This document shows positions 21,009 to 23,004 of a stretch of DNA of 23,004 bases, piece by piece. Below the pieces are notes generated by a model. That model was not told the DNA's origin and did no database searches. It saw only the letters and a program-made list of their open reading frames with translations. Each line of letters opens with the position of its first letter. Within the stretch, counting starts at the first letter, position 1. The DNA is from RYN-433 sp036558265 (GTDB taxonomy: Bacteria; Planctomycetota; Phycisphaerae; Tepidisphaerales; Tepidisphaeraceae): contig DATBFY010000225.1 in assembly GCA_036558265.1 (NCBI GenBank), forward strand, positions 1 through 23,004, in the 5' to 3' direction. The position numbers and the translations under genes were made by a program.

Positions 21009-21075
21009 GTTCGGGACTAAGAACCCCGCCGCCGCGCGTCCAGCGATGGCCGCGCGGCCGGCGGGCGACCCGAAC
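21009..21075 (+). other. Long GC-rich hairpin after flagellin 2
   Basis: GTTCGGG (21009-21015) pairs with CCCGAAC (21069-21075), and inside it CCCCGCC plus GCCGCGCG (21025-21038) pairs with 21051-21065 through 14 base pairs and one bulge. It has no T-tract and lies 27 bases after the stop codon, before the true terminator at 21148. It may protect the 3' end of the flagellin message. Confidence 0.5.
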
Positions 21076-21147
21076 CGTCAGGGTCAGAGCACGCCAGAAG
21101 CAGCAGCACCCTGTCGTCGTCATCATCGTTCCGATCTCACAAGTCCA

Positions 21148-21187
21148 CCACCCCCGGCACCCAATGCCGGGGGTGGGTCTTTTTTGT
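21148..21187 (+). terminator. Intrinsic terminator after flagellin 2
   Basis: CCACCCCCGGC (21148-21158) and GCCGGGGGTGG (21166-21176) form a perfect 11-bp stem with a 7-base loop, followed by TCTTTTTT. This is the clearest intrinsic terminator in the window and closes the flagellar region. Confidence 0.9.
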
Positions 21188-21216
21188 CTGCGGTGGGCTA
21201 CTAAAATCCGGTGACG

Positions 21217-22557
21217 ATGCCCCGATTCGTTTTCCTCCTTTCTGCCTTCTGCCTGCTGCCTGCCGCCTGCTGCTTCTCCGCCGAGTTGTCGCTGACGTTT
21301 CCGCTGGGGCCCTACTACCGGCCTGGCAAGTATCTGCCCGTGCACATCACCGCCGACATTTCCGAGCCGGGCGAGCACTGGTTGGCGCTGGCTCCGGACA
21401 ACGTTTGGGCGGCCGACGACGTGCCGCGCGGCGCGGGGCGGACGGGGGTCTACGTCGCGCAGCCGGGGCGGGTCGATGCGATCGTCCCCTGGTTCGTCAA
21501 TAACGACCGCGGCGCGACGCCGCGCCTCTTCATCGAGTACCGCCCCGAGCACGTCGAGGGCCCGACGCTGCGAAGGCTGGCGGAGTCCGAGCGACTGGTC
21601 GGCTGGACGGTTCCCGACGAGCCGTTCGCGCGCCAGCTCCTGGGAGCGCCGCCGAAGGTGATCGGCGTCGCACTCGACCCTGCCCAGCCGATCAAGGGGC
21701 ACGCGTGCGCGTGGGAGATGCTGGACGCGATCATCCTCGACGCCAACAGCGCGACGCGCCTGGACCAGGAGCAGATCGCCGACCTGCTGGCATGCGGCGT
21801 GACCGTGGCCGTGAAGACCGACCACCCGCCGTTCGCCGCCGCCTGGCCCTGGCGGCGGGTGGGCGAATACTCGGTGCTGCGGTTCGATCCGGCGGGGCCG
21901 GACGCCTCTGGGTTTGTCGAGCAGGCATACGCGCCGGTTGCCGGCTGGCAGGCGGGGTGGCCGTGGGCGTTCCGCCGGCAGGTGCTGCTGATCGCGGCGC
22001 TGTGCTGCGTGCCCCTCCTGGGCCTGGCGCTGTGGCGACCCCCGCTGACCCCGCTCTGGGGCGTGCTCCTGTCGGCGATCCTGATCTTCGGGGTGGGGAA
22101 GTGGTGGGGGGTGCACACGGGGGTGCAACAGGCGGCCGGGGAGGTGATCGTGATCGACCACAAGTCCGGCCTGACCCAGACCGACGACTGGACCTACCAG
22201 ACCTGCACCGCCAATCGCACCGGTACGTTGCGGTGGATCGGCGGCGTCACGCGCCCGATCGCCAACGACGACCTGTTCGTCACGCTCAACTGCGACACGA
22301 CCGGGCGTCCGGCGGAATTCCTGGCGGACATCCCGCCCAACCGCAAGCTGGCGTTCGTGTCGCGCACCGTCGGCCCGCGCGCCCCGCGGACGACGCCCGC
22401 CAGGCCGATCACCTCGCCGCTGGCGCCGCTGGTGAACGAACTGTACCTCAACGATCACGCGCAGGTGCTCGGGCAGCTCCCGACGGCCCCGCCCAGCCAG
22501 CCGGCGTACGGATACGTCGAGCTGCAGCAGTGGAACGCCGTGGTGGTGGGGCGGTAG
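21217..22557 (+). CDS. Unrecognised signal-peptide membrane protein
   Basis: This 446-residue protein has a signal peptide (MPRFVFLLSAFCLLPAACCF, likely cut near residue 22), an extracytoplasmic domain to about residue 250, two membrane segments (about 254-273 VLLIAALCCVPLLGLALW and 279-298 LWGVLLSAILIFGVGKWW) and a second soluble domain of about 145 residues. Repeated GRV and PRG motifs do not point to a known family. Architecture is reminiscent of membrane proteins that accompany DUF58/BatA loci in planctomycetes, but I cannot name it. The ATG at 21217 is preferred; a GTG two codons earlier is possible. TAAAAT at 21202-21207 could be a -10 box so close that the message may be leaderless. 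The signal peptide is encoded by a heptamer repeat. Confidence 0.75.
   Translation: MPRFVFLLSAFCLLPAACCFSAELSLTFPLGPYYRPGKYLPVHITADISEPGEHWLALAPDNVWAADDVPRGAGRTGVYVAQPGRVDAIVPWFVNNDRGATPRLFIEYRPEHVEGPTLRRLAESERLVGWTVPDEPFARQLLGAPPKVIGVALDPAQPIKGHACAWEMLDAIILDANSATRLDQEQIADLLACGVTVAVKTDHPPFAAAWPWRRVGEYSVLRFDPAGPDASGFVEQAYAPVAGWQAGWPWAFRRQVLLIAALCCVPLLGLALWRPPLTPLWGVLLSAILIFGVGKWWGVHTGVQQAAGEVIVIDHKSGLTQTDDWTYQTCTANRTGTLRWIGGVTRPIANDDLFVTLNCDTTGRPAEFLADIPPNRKLAFVSRTVGPRAPRTTPARPITSPLAPLVNELYLNDHAQVLGQLPTAPPSQPAYGYVELQQWNAVVVGR
21240..21274. repeat. Heptamer array inside the signal-peptide codons
   Basis: Five 7-bp units (TTCTGCC, TTCTGCC, TGCTGCC, TGCCGCC, TGCTGCT) lie inside the gene at 21217 and encode the hydrophobic core of its signal peptide. 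An inverted relative, three units of GGCAAAA (reverse complement TTTTGCC), stands at 22563-22583 just after the same gene. Confidence 0.65.
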
Positions 22558-22562
22558 GGGAA

Positions 22563-22583
22563 GGCAAAAGGCAAAAGGCAAAA
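22563..22583. repeat. GGCAAAA triple heptamer after the last gene
   Basis: Three perfect units of GGCAAAA follow the stop codon of the preceding gene by five bases. Read on the minus strand they are TTTTGCC, close to the TTCTGCC units at the beginning of that gene. Confidence 0.8.
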
Positions 22584-22786
22584 CGAGGCGGCACGGAGGG
22601 GGCGAATTGAAGAACTGGCGAACCGCGAGAATAGATGTTGTGGGGAGGGGGTTCATATCGTAAGTTCGGTTGATAAAAGTAGTTATGATGAATATGGGGT
22701 GGAAAAACCGGCCCCAAAGCGGCCCCTTTGGCGACGTTCTGTGGCCCCGGGATGTCCCCGCGGTGGCCCTGAGGTGCGCTTCTGCC

Positions 22787-22867
22787 GCCCCTTACGGGGC
22801 TGATCGTTGGTTGCATTTAATACCCACGGCTTGTGCCGTGGGCTATGTTCTGTCGCCGCTTCGCGGC
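22787..22867. repeat. Cluster of three palindromes in the terminal gene-free stretch
   Basis: Three perfect hairpins follow each other: GCCCC-TTAC-GGGGC (22787-22800), CCCACGGC-TTGT-GCCGTGGG (22823-22842) and GCCGC-TTC-GCGGC (22855-22867). The sequence resembles dispersed palindromic repeats I associate with planctomycete genomes. The remainder of 22558-23004 contains an AT-richer patch near 22650-22695 and no gene I can support. Confidence 0.65.
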
Positions 22868-23004
22868 TGTCGGTGCGGGCGTATTCGGTTGTCAAAGAGC
22901 GCGTCCACAAGAAGGCGCGGGGTTGCGCGGCGGTGACGCTTCGGGCGCCATCAAAGTTGCGGGAGGTGGGGATTTGCTGGGGTTTTCGGGTGAAATCTTC
23001 TTTA

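Noticed and set aside
22448..22936. Frames on both strands at the end of the window
   Set aside because: They translate palindromic repeats and heptamers and have no recognisable domain.
1..23004. CRISPR arrays, tRNA and rRNA genes
   Set aside because: No regularly spaced identical repeats with unique spacers and no tRNA or rRNA sequence were recognised; the repeats seen are inverted pairs or direct 7-8 bp arrays.

Overview
The window reads as chromosomal DNA of a GC-rich, flagellated planctomycete, most likely of the class Phycisphaerae. This is inferred from family content, not from a search: a DUF58/BatA-type von Willebrand pair, a GxxExxY protein, a FlgJ with only the rod-binding domain, extended FlgA and FlgL proteins, a FliW-CsrA pair beside two flagellins, and many short palindromic intergenic repeats. 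Several genes have clear GGAG-type ribosome binding sites, so these were used to choose starts.

Layout. 1-3536: the end of a DUF58 protein, a GxxExxY gene enclosed by a 38-bp inverted repeat, an alpha/beta hydrolase and a BatA-like VWA membrane protein. 3549-4964: a divergent pair, a small tail-anchored protein on the minus strand and a YpmS-like membrane protein on the plus strand. 5172-15757: a long plus-strand flagellar block with a small unknown ORF, flgF, flgG, flgA, flgH, flgI, flgJ, flgN-like, flgK and flgL (distal rod, P and L rings, hook-filament junction and their assembly factors). 16198-20982: fliW, csrA and two flagellin genes, each flagellin followed by a hairpin (the second with a clear T-tract). 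21217-22557: an unrecognised signal-peptide membrane protein. 22558-23004: repeats and no gene that I can support.

The most interesting signal lies in the untranslated leaders from 16800 to 19581. The csrA leader folds into two consecutive hairpins whose apices show ANGGAN (ACGGAA, and ATGGAT counting the closing A). Each flagellin leader carries a 7-8 bp hairpin with an exact ANGGAN hexaloop (AGGGAC and AGGGAT). All three genes also have ANGGAN overlapping the ribosome binding site. With FliW encoded next door and a CsrA tail resembling that of Bacillus subtilis, the sequence predicts a FliW-CsrA-flagellin translational switch with csrA autoregulation.

A second theme is the intergenic repeats. 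There are four elements built from palindromic units (6222-6281, 8586-8666, 12017-12073, 22787-22867), another inverted repeat (9682-9762), and arrays of 7- or 8-bp units at several gene borders. Some touch start codons or ribosome binding sites of flagellar genes (flgA, flgI, flgK, flgL), so they are positioned to affect expression.
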